From Neoscytalidium dimidiatum (Eukaryota; Ascomycota; Dothideomycetes; Botryosphaeriales; Botryosphaeriaceae), in the NCBI GenBank assembly GCA_037367355.1, contig CM074699.1:868001-932000 (forward strand): a stretch of DNA of 64,000 nt, read 5' to 3'. A program made the translations under genes and the position numbers. The stretch's first letter is position 1. Every line of letters starts with the position of its first letter. Positions 1 to 10,806 of this stretch are shown here, piece after piece. A model generated the notes under the pieces. The model ran no database searches. It had not been told where the DNA came from and saw only the letters and a program-made list of their open reading frames with translations.

Positions 1-180
1 ACACCCAAACACACCGGGAAAGGGGAAATTTACCTGCTTCGCGGGAACGCGATGCGGTGCTGCGTGCCAAATATGGTCATGCTGGGATCGCAGCGCAAGA
101 CGTCCGAATCGGCATTTGGCGTGGGCACGCGTGTTGTGGACGGTTATTTGATTCGTGACGCCCGCGTTGTAAGATTCTAG
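1..180 (+). CDS. 3' end of a gene entering from the left edge
   Basis: Frame 1 is open from the first base to a TAG at 178-180, giving 59 residues. Most codons end in G or C and the peptide has a normal amino-acid mix (hydrophobic stretch, then a run ending in VVRF), unlike the stop-rich DNA that follows. I read it as the C-terminal exon of a protein whose body lies outside the window. The product cannot be recognised from this piece, and the true splice phase at the edge is unknown. An open frame of 60 codons could still be chance in GC-rich DNA, hence the moderate confidence. Confidence 0.45.
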   Translation, partial: TPKHTGKGEIYLLRGNAMRCCVPNMVMLGSQRKTSESAFGVGTRVVDGYLIRDARVVRF

Positions 181-2126
181 GTGGAGGAGAGAGTTAGTGG
201 GGTATACAAGTTATGAGCTAGAGGGCGTACCTCATGCTTTTTGGGATGGTTTCCTGTCTGCTTCTTGGTTGATATTGTCGATGGACTGAAGGTCGATTCT
301 GGTCCGACAGTTGAGATGGGCCTGCCGGTCATCTTTAGCGTACGATAAAATCACTTTTGCCCAAATTTGGAGAAGGTTTTCAAATAACTTTAAGGATGAA
401 GGAAGGAATGTCAGTCTGTGAGGGTCGCCCATTTATCTTTAGAATAGAGTCTAAACTATATAAATGAATCGATCTGCATCAGGCTTATCTCACCGAGGGT
501 AGATATCCCCGTATGCACTGATGTTGTGGAGCGAAGCACAGCGACATCTATTATTCAAATAGGGAAAGAATAAATCTTAGCACAGACTACATCTCAGGAG
601 AATTTGTAGGGCAGATAAAACCTTAGCATAGCGATATCATGAATTATCACTTCTGGTGCCTCCTCCAGAGACTGTCCCAGCACTCGGCATTTGCGTTTGT
701 ATATGAATTCCGAAGGATAATTCATGATTTTGAATTAGCACAAAAGCAAATATCTGCTGACGGGTCGAGGTATTCTAAACGAAGGAAAAAAAGAGGCTTA
801 AGCAGAATGCGAGCAGTTATATAAAGCCGAAAGCGTTTACTAATGAATGCGAAAATGTCCTAGATGGCGCAAGATAGTGCTTGTAATCTGCACTTATTTG
901 TATTGCTGCCATTTCACGTCCTGTAAGTTAAATAAATATTGCAGAAAGTGAATGGGGTCCGTTGCCTTAAACGCCTAATATGCCAAACTGAAGACTTGGC
1001 GCAGCAGCTGAGAAGCATCAGCCGAGCTGACTGTATCGCCAGCAACTTTTTTTTTTTTTTAGCCACATTTGAATGTAGAAAACACTGACCAAATTGTGGA
1101 ATTGAATAGAAACTGTTCGGAAAGTCATCCCTGAGTCTTGGATGTTCTGGCTTGCGCTGCTCCGCAACTTCATGACTTATACAGGATATGGCACTCAACA
1201 CCAACTAACAACAATCCTGGAAGAGACGCCACTGTAAAGGAAAATAAAATATATACGTAAGGCCACGTAATTGCTGCGCTGGAACAAGGGAGCTGAACAA
1301 CACAAATATGCACATGCGGAAGTCTATTAATAGCATCTGGTCGTTCGATTGGCTCCCACCTGCTGTCCGGATCTCCGATATTCTGCGCCTTCAACATGTT
1401 GGTGGTGTGTAAATCTTGCCAAAGTTACGAAAATATGATTCAGTCTTGAAGAGGCACAAGGAAATAGAAGGACGACGCCTGGTGGGATTCGATTCTTGGC
1501 TTTTAGGCAACGGGAAAGAGCAGAGAAGTCCTGCAACCCTCCTGCTAGTCCAATCCACTTCATGTACATTACATGGCTGCCGTTATGTATAGAGAAGCTT
1601 TTGAACTTTCATTTACCAGCCTTTGCAGGGGTAGAGAGCTAACATCGGGTGCATTCCACTTACTTGGGAGCACACGTCTCGAGTCAGCCTTGTCTGCTGT
1701 GAGTTGAGCCGCCACAGCGTCATCGGGACTACTCAAGCGAGAGGAATATAGACAACCCAACTAAAGCATCGTCAGTTATTTCTTGGGTGAAAAAAAAGTG
1801 CGTATTTAATTCACGAAGCCGCAAAGCCTCAGGACATAGCTAGATTCCTGTTTCTCTGGAAGATAATGCATTTACCCAGGCATTTCTACCATTGCCAGAG
1901 CTGTGGTATATTTATGCACCGTATCTGTATATCTAGTAACATGTTCACCGGCAACGGTACTATTTCGGTCTGAGCTGACTGGCTCAAATCTTGGCTACGT
2001 GCATTTGCACATTTGTTCTCTTGGCAAGTCCAGATCATCAGGGCTGAAACATCGGGCTTTCACACTGTTTCCAATAATATTCCCAGCCTCGCCTGGAACA
2101 GGAGAACGCCATTAGCTGAAAGTGAG
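181..2126. other. Intergenic, no gene seen
   Basis: Stop-rich, AT-leaning DNA with only short overlapping ORFs on both strands, none with recognisable motifs. A T-homopolymer lies near 1050. I see nothing that supports a gene or RNA. Confidence 0.6.
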
Positions 2127-2134
2127 TATATATA
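2127..2134 (+). promoter_or_regulatory. TATA-like box of the secreted-protein gene
   Basis: TATATATA lies about 91 bases upstream of the ATG at 2225, a usual spacing for fungal genes. It suggests the downstream locus once had (and may keep) an active core promoter. Confidence 0.4.
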
Positions 2135-2224
2135 CAACTAATATGCTGCGGTACTAAGCTCCTTACTCAGGATTCATCCACAAATCGATAATTATCACTA
2201 TCTACGACTTATTCCATCATCATC

Positions 2225-3816
2225 ATGCAGACAGTTATTTGTCTTCTGCTTCTTGCAGTCACCCTCTCTGCCTTTCCAACTATGGATGGCTTGGACCCAC
2301 TCAACTTCCACCAGCGTCGATGTGGCGCCGTGGCTAATTTTTTTCGATTAGAAAACTGAGGACTGGAGTGCCAACAATATGGATACTTGGCTTGACAATT
2401 GGATTGCTTCACATACTGATGACATCGAAGGGAACGAATACGGCTTTGTCGGCGCGTTTTGAAAATGGGCTATCGGCAAACCAGACCTGTCTTGTCGCGA
2501 CGACGGCTCAGGGAGTACCTGTGACGTGCAGTACTGTGACGACCAGGTGCTCAATGACCACGGAGATGATATCAGACCGGCATACTACGTGCTGTGGAGT
2601 ATACAGAGGTTACACGAGTATTTCAAAGGACTCAGTGAGGCGTACGAAGTCAGCGCCATTGCAGCATCCCTGAGTAAGGAATCTTGGCCTACGAACTTCT
2701 ACAAGCCAAAAGACAAGGGACAGGCTATCAATGCCCTTAAAGAGATCCTCACCATCGTTACAACCATAATTGGAATTGGTGCTGCTGCCGCTGGGCCTGT
2801 CGGAGGTGCTGTCTCCGCTATAGCCGGCGGTGCTTCTGCCGCAGCGCAGATTCAGATGCAAGCAAGGTAAGCTCAAGACTAAGCGTGTTTGCCTTCTCCA
2901 TACTCCTATCGATCTTTATTTGGTCTGGGCTTTTACTGCCTTTCACCGTTCCAAAGTCAATCAAAACTAACATTTTTATAGCCCAGACGACACTTTTCAA
3001 CAGGATGCTGCGCTGGGAAGAATACTTTCTGAGATTGTTACGAACACGCTGAAGAGTCTTATTGAGGCAAACAATGACCTCATGGCTGGTGAGAACTACC
3101 AGGATACCGGTGACATCAGAAAGTATCTTACGGGTGGTTCTTTCCTCGAGTTCGGAGGAGTCGACAAAACTCAAGTCATTGATGTAATGAATTCCTTTTT
3201 CTTGGGCAACGCCATCAATCAACTCTGGCGTCAGCAAAAGATATTCATCCTGGGAGGGGGAACATGTGGTGATGATGAAGGGATAGGCTCGGGACCTAAA
3301 GACGCCAGTGTGTGCCGCGACGGCAAAGCTTGGTATCTGTACTACTGGCATGAGGGCAACGGCGATATATTTTCTAACAAGCAGTGGGGATACGTCACGT
3401 CACCGCCGGGCGCAGACCAGCTCGGTCCGGAGAAGCCATTCGCTGGAGTCACCATCGAGGACGTCATCAATTCTTCACTCGATTCGTACAACGTTGCCGA
3501 GTATAACTATGACTCCGATACTGCTGCAAGGCGGGTCAATGAAGCACTTCGCGACGGCTGGCGCAATCCAGGTTCTCAAGGTCCGTCTTGGGAAGGCACG
3601 TTTACCATTCCAGTCTGCGATGTGGGAGGTGCAGTAAGTGAGGACTGGGGCTGGAAGGAGTATATCTTGGAAGAGTACGATGAAGATGCGCGACCAGTCT
3701 GGTGTGGGCCTATTTGCAGTAATGATTGGGACAAGACCACCAGGTTCATCAAGGCCGCTAATATGGAAAATTTCCAGAGCCCAAAGCACTACTGTCCCGA
3801 TGATGCTCACTACTAG
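2225..3816 (+). pseudogene. Secreted cysteine-containing protein gene, probably broken
   Basis: The ATG at 2225 starts a signal peptide (MQTVICLLLLAVTLSAFP). The body is read in another frame from 2352, with cysteines and an Ala/Gly-rich hydrophobic stretch (TTIIGIGAAAAGPVGGA). A clean phase-2 intron at 2867-2981 (GTAAGC to TTATAG, 115 nt) follows, then a long exon at 2982-3816 with C-x-D-G-K-A, YYW, WG-Y-V-TSPPG and paired Cys near the end. Two defects are visible. Frame 0 has an in-frame TGA at 2460-2462. The switch from the signal-peptide frame to the body needs either a 94-nt intron (2258-2351) with a weak donor, or a 22-nt remnant (2330-2351) that keeps a branch-like CTAAT and a TAG acceptor but is too short for a fungal intron. 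The family resembles fungal secreted proteins that I recall as DUF7872, but I am not certain. Function unknown. Confidence 0.6.
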
Positions 3817-4781
3817 CAGATCGACTGTTTGTTCTCCGTTGCTCCGCCTCGGTATTACCATTCCTTTACGTTGTCTGAGCAATAAGGAGGGCTGTTATCT
3901 TAACTTTTATACATGATAAATCTGTTTCCAAACTACACACAGCATAATTAGATAGCAATGACAATGGTTCTTTTGACCTTTTCGCTGAGACATGAGCGCA
4001 CAGGGTTTTCGAAACGAGTCTGAGCATCAAAGCAAAGCCTACCGAGTGCCTTCGCTGTGGTCTCCTTGCGTCCAGGAGTCGTGCATCGTGTCCTTCCTAG
4101 ACGAAGCAAGCAAAGGAAACAACTTCAAGATATGCACTGAATTTCAAAAGAGAAGAAAAGGAAAAGGGAAAGGAAAATGATTCATTGAGGCTTCGATGTA
4201 ACTTTGCTCTACTTCTGAAGCATCGGGTCTTCGTTAATAGGGCTCTGTCATATTTAACACATCGTTACGTACCAAGCTAAACTGTTATGTTGCGGCCTAC
4301 TTTGATTTTTATCTTATCTTACTAGGTATACCTTTGTAGTCACCAGTACTGGCTATTTTGTTTCGCCTCCTGTCTATAGAACTTCAAGTGTGAGAAACCT
4401 TGTTTATTTTGCTTTGTGGTCTCGATTACCAGTTCAAAGAACTTCAAGGTTGCTAGGCTTACCATATCTTATGGTTGTATCCAATTTCAAGAGTTCTGAT
4501 GTTGCACTACCCTAATAACAGAGTAAAGTGTGAGAACATTAAACAGCTCAATCAAACAGAATGACCCTCCATTCTCGTACTCGACTCACTGTGGCTGCCA
4601 GTATCGCGTCGTGGCTGGCCAAGTACTGTACGTAGTCGCCTTGTTTCATGTTGATGCCAATGAGGCAACCAGGCGCATGGACCATAAAATCCTGACACTT
4701 TCTGCCCATCATTTTCCCTGCGTTCATCAATGTTTCAGATTGGGAGTATTTCGCCACTCTATTCTGACATCAATATAGTTC
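3817..4781. other. Intergenic, no gene seen
   Basis: AT-leaning sequence between the secreted-protein locus and the next coding-like segment. Only short ORFs in shadow frames; a purine-rich run near 4150-4180. No motif supports a gene. Confidence 0.55.
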
Positions 4782-5125
4782 CTATCTCGGGGAATTTGAG
4801 CTCAACAAATTACCGGTCCGCCCGAACGGTAGGAAGCGTAAGGGCGACAAGGAGAGCAGTGCAATGCCGACCGCGTACTTTACGGATTGGGTTAGACTGC
4901 GAGGGATAATTTCGCTTTCAAGCTCACACTGAGTCGCGCGACGAAATGTTGAAGCTTCGAAGATATAGGTGTCACGGGGATTATTACTCGTCGGCGATTT
5001 GCAATTGCACCTACAGCCGACGACGATGGTGGAATACCTACGCGTAGCAAAGGATAAGTGCGGAAAGCTGCAAACGTGGCGGCCAACCCGTGATATTCGG
5101 GATCCTTATTCGAAGCGTCTTCCAT
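4782..5125 (-). pseudogene. Short coding-like segment with one frame break
   Basis: On the minus strand an ATG at 5125 opens a plausible start (MEDASNKDPEYHGLAATF). A second frame is then open without interruption from about 5100 down to a TAG at 4782-4784 and has a protein-like composition (RDTYIFEASTF, later SVKYAVGIALLSLSPL). The two frames are offset and I find no intron of normal length that joins them: the only GTAGGT donor sits too close to the next AG and leads to a stop. Either the gene has a frameshift or the first ATG is unrelated and the second frame is an orphan exon. I do not recognise the family; the tail has a hydrophobic stretch that could be a membrane segment. Confidence 0.35.
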
Positions 5126-5407
5126 AATTTTTTGACTTTTTGACGTTGTGTTCTTAGGTAGCCTCTTCCAGCTCTTCCCTTAAAACTGAAACATTACCAC
5201 TTGCACAACGACTCAGCCTCCACGGAAAACGCCATGGATACCCATCTGCCCGACTACCAGCTTTTCCAATTAAATCTTGGCGGGCTCCTACCGACTCAAG
5301 CCCTTCCACGTTAATTGCAGCAAGAATCTCGCATCTCGGGACCTCTGTCGCAGAAGACGGTCAGCACGACCGATCGATTGGCCAGGAGCGCGCGCGTTCC
5401 ACAAAAC

Positions 5408-6573
5408 TTACTCTGCACCGCTGTAGTACGTGTCCCACTGGAAGATGGCCGCTCCGAGGAAGGCGCCAATGAAGATGCAGATGATGATGTAACCTGAACA
5501 GACAGAGAGAGAGAGGCCAAAAACCGTCAGCACCAGCCTCCAATATTTTTTCCAATACGTCGAAGCGTTCAAGTAGCCAAGCCGCGCCTGCACGTTCCGC
5601 CGGTTAGGTGTGCCATCGCAGCGTGCCTAATAGCACAGCCAATTAAAATAGCTCCCGACGCTATTCATGTCGTCCGGCCCGACTTGCGGAGGACGGTGTG
5701 ATGGGGAGGGAGGGAAAGAGAGGCGTCGGTTCCTGAGACGGGCGGTTGCTCGCGCTATGCAATGCAGTGCAATGCATGCACGCACGAAAACAAAAAAAGC
5801 ACGGGCAAAGCGACGACAAAGAACTCACCGTTGTAGTACATGGCCAGCAGCATGACAAAGTACCCGACCGCGAACTGCACCATGAAGAGGAAGCTGCGCA
5901 CCAGCTGCTGCCACCAGCGCAGCGGCGCCGCGCCGCCCGACAGGCGAGTCCTGCCCGACAGGCCCGCGGCCGCGGCGTTCAGCCCCTTGCCGCTGCCGGC
6001 GCTCGAGCTGCTGCTGCCGACGCCGGCCTCGTTCGCGGCGGCGGGGGACGACGGGGAGGGCGCGGCGATGGCGTTGGCGCGGCGGAAGTAGCGGTCGAGT
6101 TCGCGCTGGGCGCGGCGCAGGAACTCGAGCGAGATGACGAGCAGGATGACGCCGATGCAGGAGCCGGCGAACATGCCGGAGCTGCGGATGTGCCAGGAGC
6201 GCGCGATGAAGCACGAGTCGACGGTGTACCAGTTCCAGAGCATCTGCGAGGGGTGAGGATGCTTTGTTAGCAAGGGTTCTTTTTCGAGGTCATTGTGAGG
6301 GAGTTCCGGTAGGGAAGCGTTGGTAGGGAGTGTAAGAGATTCAGTTTGTGGTAGGGGAGCAATGAGAAGTCGTGGATTGGTTGTTATAGGGCGGTTTTCG
6401 TTGGAGGAGAGGTTGATGCTTACGGAAATCTTGCAGCTGCTACCGCCGCCCATGCCTCCCATGCTCATCTTGGCTGTGCTGGTTGCTGAAGCGGCTGTTG
6501 CGGTGGCGGTAGAGGCCATGCTCATGACCATGGAGCTGACGGTCGACGACATCGCGGAGTGGTCCATATCCAT
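5408..6573 (-). CDS. Ctr-family copper transporter
   Basis: Three exons: 6573-6424, 6243-5829 and 5493-5408, with introns of 180 and 335 nt and phases that fit, giving 216 residues. The N-terminus is rich in Met and His (MDMDHSAM, then M-x-M and MGGMGG motifs), as in Ctr proteins that capture Cu(I) outside the membrane. Three membrane segments follow: near residues 73-92, then a segment with the family's M-x3-M pair (M181, M185) just before N188, then a last segment with a G-x3-G pair (GAFLG). The family forms trimers that import reduced copper at the plasma membrane or release it from the vacuole. The size and the long loop between the first two segments suggest a fungal Ctr2/Ctr3-like member; which membrane it serves cannot be decided. 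Its upstream region holds several copper-response-like sites. The isocyanide synthase gene on the same strand lies upstream of it. Confidence 0.92.
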
Positions 6574-6837
6574 AGTGCCGGTCCTGTGGAGCGAAGCTGG
6601 GCGTGATGCTCAACAAAGCGAAGGGTGATAGGTGAGGCTCAAGTGGAAAGAGTCAGGGACAGGTCCTTGCAAACGCCGATCGGAAGGGACGCGGAGCGGG
6701 CGGGCGGGAGCGGAGGAAAGGCGTAGGTGAGCGACAGTTGCAAGGAAAGGGAAAAGTGAGAAAAATGAGGGTGGATCGGCGGCTGATTATATGGAAGCAC
6801 AAGCGGCGGTGATTCCATCGAAACGCACGATAGGCTT

Positions 6838-7290
6838 TTTGCTCGGCGGAGGCCCAAAGCCAGAGCAGGCAGGTTCACTCGCTAAAAAAAAAAAAAAATA
6901 ATGTGCTCACCGCAAGACCCAAGGCCCAAGACCCGATGGAAGGGACGTGGGACATGGGACATGGGGCCCCCGTGGCACGGCAGGCGGGCGGGCAGAGCTG
7001 AGGATGATGCTGCACCAACCGTGCGCCCTTGATCCTTGATAAAGGCGATACTTGCCCGAAAAGGAAAACTTGCTCAAACACGAGCGCCGGCGGGAAAGCT
7101 TGGCGCGGATGCAGCCAAGGCCGAGCAATTCACCTTGCCTTGCACGCGACTCTATCACCGCTCCTGAGTAAGGTGAGCGGAGGAGGAAATCATTCAAGAC
7201 GAGCAGGTTCCTTCCACAGTGGAACCGAGCACTCGTCCACGCACCCTCCGCGGCATTTGAGCAAGTTCCAAGGACAAGAGCACTTGCTCG
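6838..7290. promoter_or_regulatory. Cluster of copper-response-like elements upstream of the Ctr gene
   Basis: Five close matches to known fungal copper-starvation elements lie 265-720 bases upstream of the Ctr start codon. They are TTTGCTCG at 6838-6845 (fits the yeast Mac1 site), TGTGCTCA at 6902-6909 (identical to the element I recall for Aspergillus fumigatus Mac1), CTTGCTCAAA at 7069-7078, its exact reverse complement TTTGAGCAAG at 7256-7265, and CTTGCTCG at 7283-7290. Mac1-type factors activate copper uptake genes when copper is low. Binding is inferred from sequence only. Confidence 0.5.
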
Positions 7291-7943
7291 GTGCGCATGT
7301 TTTCTCTTTGTCTACAATTCAAAAGAGGATGTTTTGAAACGCCATGATCATGCCACCGCCACAGTTTGACAGCTCAGCAAACAGACCGCTACCAAATCCA
7401 AGACACTCTTGGTTTGATCCCTTATCTCATTGGCGTTACTGCTTTTCCGTCTCCGCAGCGGGTGCGGGTAAGCAGGCCCACGTCAAGCCTACCCGGCGAA
7501 GCATCGCCCCTTCAGCACCAACTCGCCGGGTAGCTTCCTCAACCAAACCGCACGTCAACCGTGGCTCATGCGTACAAACCCATCCCTTGCTAACCAAACA
7601 TGCTAGCTTTCGCCCTGCCAATCAACTCGTCATTATTTTCGTATCCCTCTATGCACTCTCCCACCTTTTACAGTTGAGTCACATTCCTGGCTCTCTCATC
7701 GTCACCATCACTACACGACCAACATTTATTGGACGAAGACTCAAAGTCGCCAGGCAGATTGTTGGACTGTAGTGAGTCCATTCCGAGAATCACAGAGGTC
7801 GAAATTAAGTGGTTGATGAAGAATATAATCTTGATTACCGAGTAAGTGAAAGAATATATATATATATACGGAACCTAACACCGATGCCTGCTATGCTGAA
7901 AAAGGACTAGGAATAGACGAGAAGAAAGAGAAGGCAATCAAGC
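7291..7943. other. Intergenic between Ctr promoter and isocyanide synthase 3' end
   Basis: An open frame of 142 codons at 7344-7772 (+) has no motif, no splice sites and a biased Pro/Ser/Arg content, so I do not call it a gene. A short (AT)n run lies at 7855-7868, just beyond the end of the neighbouring gene. Confidence 0.5.
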
Positions 7944-9768
7944 TCAAGCAGAAACCCAAGTCTTGCACACCAGCCCAAGACGCAGAACGCAGTCCATAGC
8001 CCAGCGCATCGGCAAGTACACGAGCGGCAGCATCCTCTCCAATGCGGGATATTGCTGCACCAACATCGGCTGCGGCTTCTCGATGGCGCTGAGGAAGACT
8101 TCCTCCTGAGGGGCGGCGGGAGCTTGAGGAATCTCTATCCTCAGGGACTGCGGCTTCAAGACGAAGTGGCCGCCGGTTGGTGAGTCGGTCCAAGAGCCCT
8201 TCAGGTAGCCTTTGGTGATGGCGTCGTGTGCAGCGCGGGCCTTGATCAGGTAGGGGACGCTTTCACCCTCGACGTATGCGAGACAATTGTGCCATGGCGT
8301 CGGGGTGTGGTAGTTGTCGAGAGACTTCTGAGCGTTCCTGGTCTGGAGGTCCTCGACGGCGATTGCCGTGCTGGGACCGAGCAGACGGATAGCGAATTTT
8401 GGGCCAGAATTATCGTGGCTGGGAAACGAGCGATGTTAGCCTTCAGATGCGACCAATAGGGTTGGGTTTACTCACGCATGAATGGAAAGGCGCACGTGAG
8501 ACGGGAAGAGCAGCTCGACCAGGTTGGAGTATGCACAGTTGCGCACGATCATCTCGGCGGCGACGCTGGACGATATCTTCTTCCTCTTCGAGACGCTGAG
8601 CCCGGCGAAGGCGCGGCTCTTCGACAGGTCGTCCAGCATGAACCGGGACAGCCCGCGGTACAGGCCAAGGGCGGAGGGGTCTTGGCTGCTGATCAGACTG
8701 CGGAGCACGGTCTTATCGTTCTGGCCGAGAGCCATCATCAACTTGCGGCAGAGCTCTGCATTTGCTGAGCGCTCCGAGTCGATCGGGTGCGTGAGATCCA
8801 ATCCCTCGATCCACTGCTCCTGGAATAGGTTGGTCATCGCCTGGTTGCCGAAGAAGATCTCCGTCAAGGAGGTGAACTGGATATTCCCGTTGCACTGCTT
8901 GCTGGATTTCATGCGATAATACATTTGCTTCAGGGCTTCGCCGTAGATGTCGACTTGATCATCCTTGACCTCCACTATTTTGCATTAGCGTATGTTCGAA
9001 TGTCGGTGAGAGTGGACACCTACACAAGTCGGAGAAGACATGGCCATCGCTGACGATCAGAACAATGGCTCCCTGGCTATATATATCCCCGACACGACGC
9101 GTGAATTCATCGAGAGCCCGGAGGGCAAGGTACTCCGCTCGATCCGGATCCGTGCTGCAGGTCTTATCTGCACTCGGCGATTTGCAGGGGAAGGCAGGAA
9201 GGCAGAAGCGGATCGGCAGCCGACGAGTGACGTAGTCTAGAACTCGTTCCTCAAAATAGCTGCGGCCAATGTTCCACCTATCGTGAGGGACGATGTTGCG
9301 GAGATGCTGGTCGAACACGTCTGCAATGCGCTTAGAGAGGCCAATATCGTTATCGTCGGGTAGAGCTTTTGTAGGCGCCAGAAGGCGAGTCTCGCAGAGG
9401 ATGAATAGCTCGGCCCAAGCATCGAGGCCCACAGACGGGTCTTCCGTAGCAGAGGAGAAGCTATTACTGCAGACAAGACCCAGGATGCGGTCGGGGTTTG
9501 CTGGGTCTTGAAGTTCCCGGACACGATATGAAGAAGTCTCTTCGGCCAGGGTAAATGAGAGCTCGAAGGTGTTTACTTGCTTGTTTGAAGGCAGAGAGAC
9601 AGTCTCGGTGGGAACTTTTGCTGATAACTGCTCTTTGATCTGTGTCCATGCTGTCTTCAGGTTTTCCGCCCGAGTGCCATTTGATGACACCAAAGTAAAG
9701 TCGGGAAGGCGCCAGTAGAAACCCTGTACATGGTGGTAGATGGAAGAGCCGGTATTGAGGGAAGGCAT
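7944..9768 (-). CDS. DIT1: Isocyanide synthase, DIT1/PvcA family
   Basis: Exons 9768-9024, 8974-8476 and 8418-7944, with introns of 49 and 57 nt and matching phases, give 572 residues. The first exon ends in the family's signature around residues 240-250 (VSDGHVFSDL, continued across the intron as LEVKDDQVDIYGEAL), preceded by LPIRFCLPAFPCKSP. The C-terminal part contains an HDNSGPKFAIRLL block and a PWHNCL segment. In bacteria PvcA makes an isonitrile from the amino group of an amino acid. Yeast Dit1 acts on tyrosine in making the dityrosine precursor of the spore wall. There is no adenylation or NRPS part, so this is the stand-alone type. It is divergent from a Dit2-like P450, with a Dtr1-like exporter next, which argues for a tyrosine-derived product. 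I chose the ATG at 9768 over the upstream in-frame one at 9903 because the extra 45 residues look like translated leader. Confidence 0.9.
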
Positions 9769-10806
9769 TATGGTAATTAGGAGTAGTAGTATCGGATAAA
9801 CTTTTAAGAGCGCGAACGAAAGTGGAAACAAATTAGGATGGGGTGATTGGTCAAGCGGATTGGGAATGTAGGGAAGCGTGGTTCTGGGAGGACAGATTGG
9901 CAACGAGGGCCCGGTTGTTGACTGAATCGGATGGCCGAGGGCAGACCTTATGAGGCAGTTATGATGCCTCTTTGCTGTCTGCCGCTGCGATGAAGGAATG
10001 ACTTGGCGTAAGTTCCCGCGGCTGTGCTATTGTTCAGCTGTGGAGATGTCTGAAGCCACAGGTTGAAAGGAAGAAGGAGAGGGCAGGCACCGGGTAAGCC
10101 GCGAGGTCAGAAAAAGCGCAAGGCCGGTCCAAGACACGCGTGGCCCAGCACGGGGCAAGGGCTCGTTGGTGGTATTTTCCAGGCGATGCTCCGTGGGCGT
10201 GCCAAGCTGTACCCTCTCAGGCTCCGGCAGAAGTGGCAGGGGTGGAGATGCACTGCAATCGGCTCGGGGAATAGATAGATTAGCACGAGTCAGCTCGCAG
10301 AGTACCGAGACGGTGGAGGCGAAGTTTACAGGGGCTGGGGTGAGGCGGTCGGCACGATCTGCAGTAGTAGTGCATTATCAGATGTTGGCGGCGCCAAAAA
10401 TACCGGGAGGTGCAGCTTGGCGGTGGGATGGCTATGGCGCAGTTCGTTCGGTAGGAGCACTGGCAGCCAACGGGGCGCCCGCCCCACGCCGCAGCTAACT
10501 TTGGCCGAGGGCTACACACAGCCTGTCAGCTTATAGGGCGGCTGTCCACACATAACGGTTATGCTAAACGCCAGGCAACACGTCGGCCCGTATCGTTACA
10601 CCCGTGAGTCTTGCGCCATCCTGTCAGCTCCAAGCACGGATGCGACCGAGTCACTGCGCCTGCCGGCCTGGGGGAGATCGTGCTTAATCCCTGACCACTA
10701 CCTTCTTGGCAGCCTTGGCCTGGTGGCCCTCGGACATATCAGGCATATGGCAGACTGCGACGAGCTCGCATCCACGTACGCCAGCAGCAGCACCACCACC
10801 ACCACC
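9769..10806. promoter_or_regulatory. Shared divergent promoter of the synthase and the P450
   Basis: About 1.04 kb separates the two start codons, so the two genes can be co-regulated from one region, as for yeast DIT1 and DIT2. A TTAAAAG stretch near 9800 could serve the synthase. I looked for copper-response elements of the kind seen before the Ctr gene and found only a poor match (GAGCAC near 10458). Open frames across this stretch (10063-10519) have no motifs. Confidence 0.55.

Noticed and set aside
5746..6270. Plus-strand ORF of 174 codons over the copper transporter
   Set aside because: Arg/Ala-rich shadow opposite a Ctr exon with conserved motifs.
7344..7772. 142-codon plus-strand ORF between the Ctr and synthase genes
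   Set aside because: No domain, biased content, lies in the likely promoter of the Ctr gene and terminator of the synthase.
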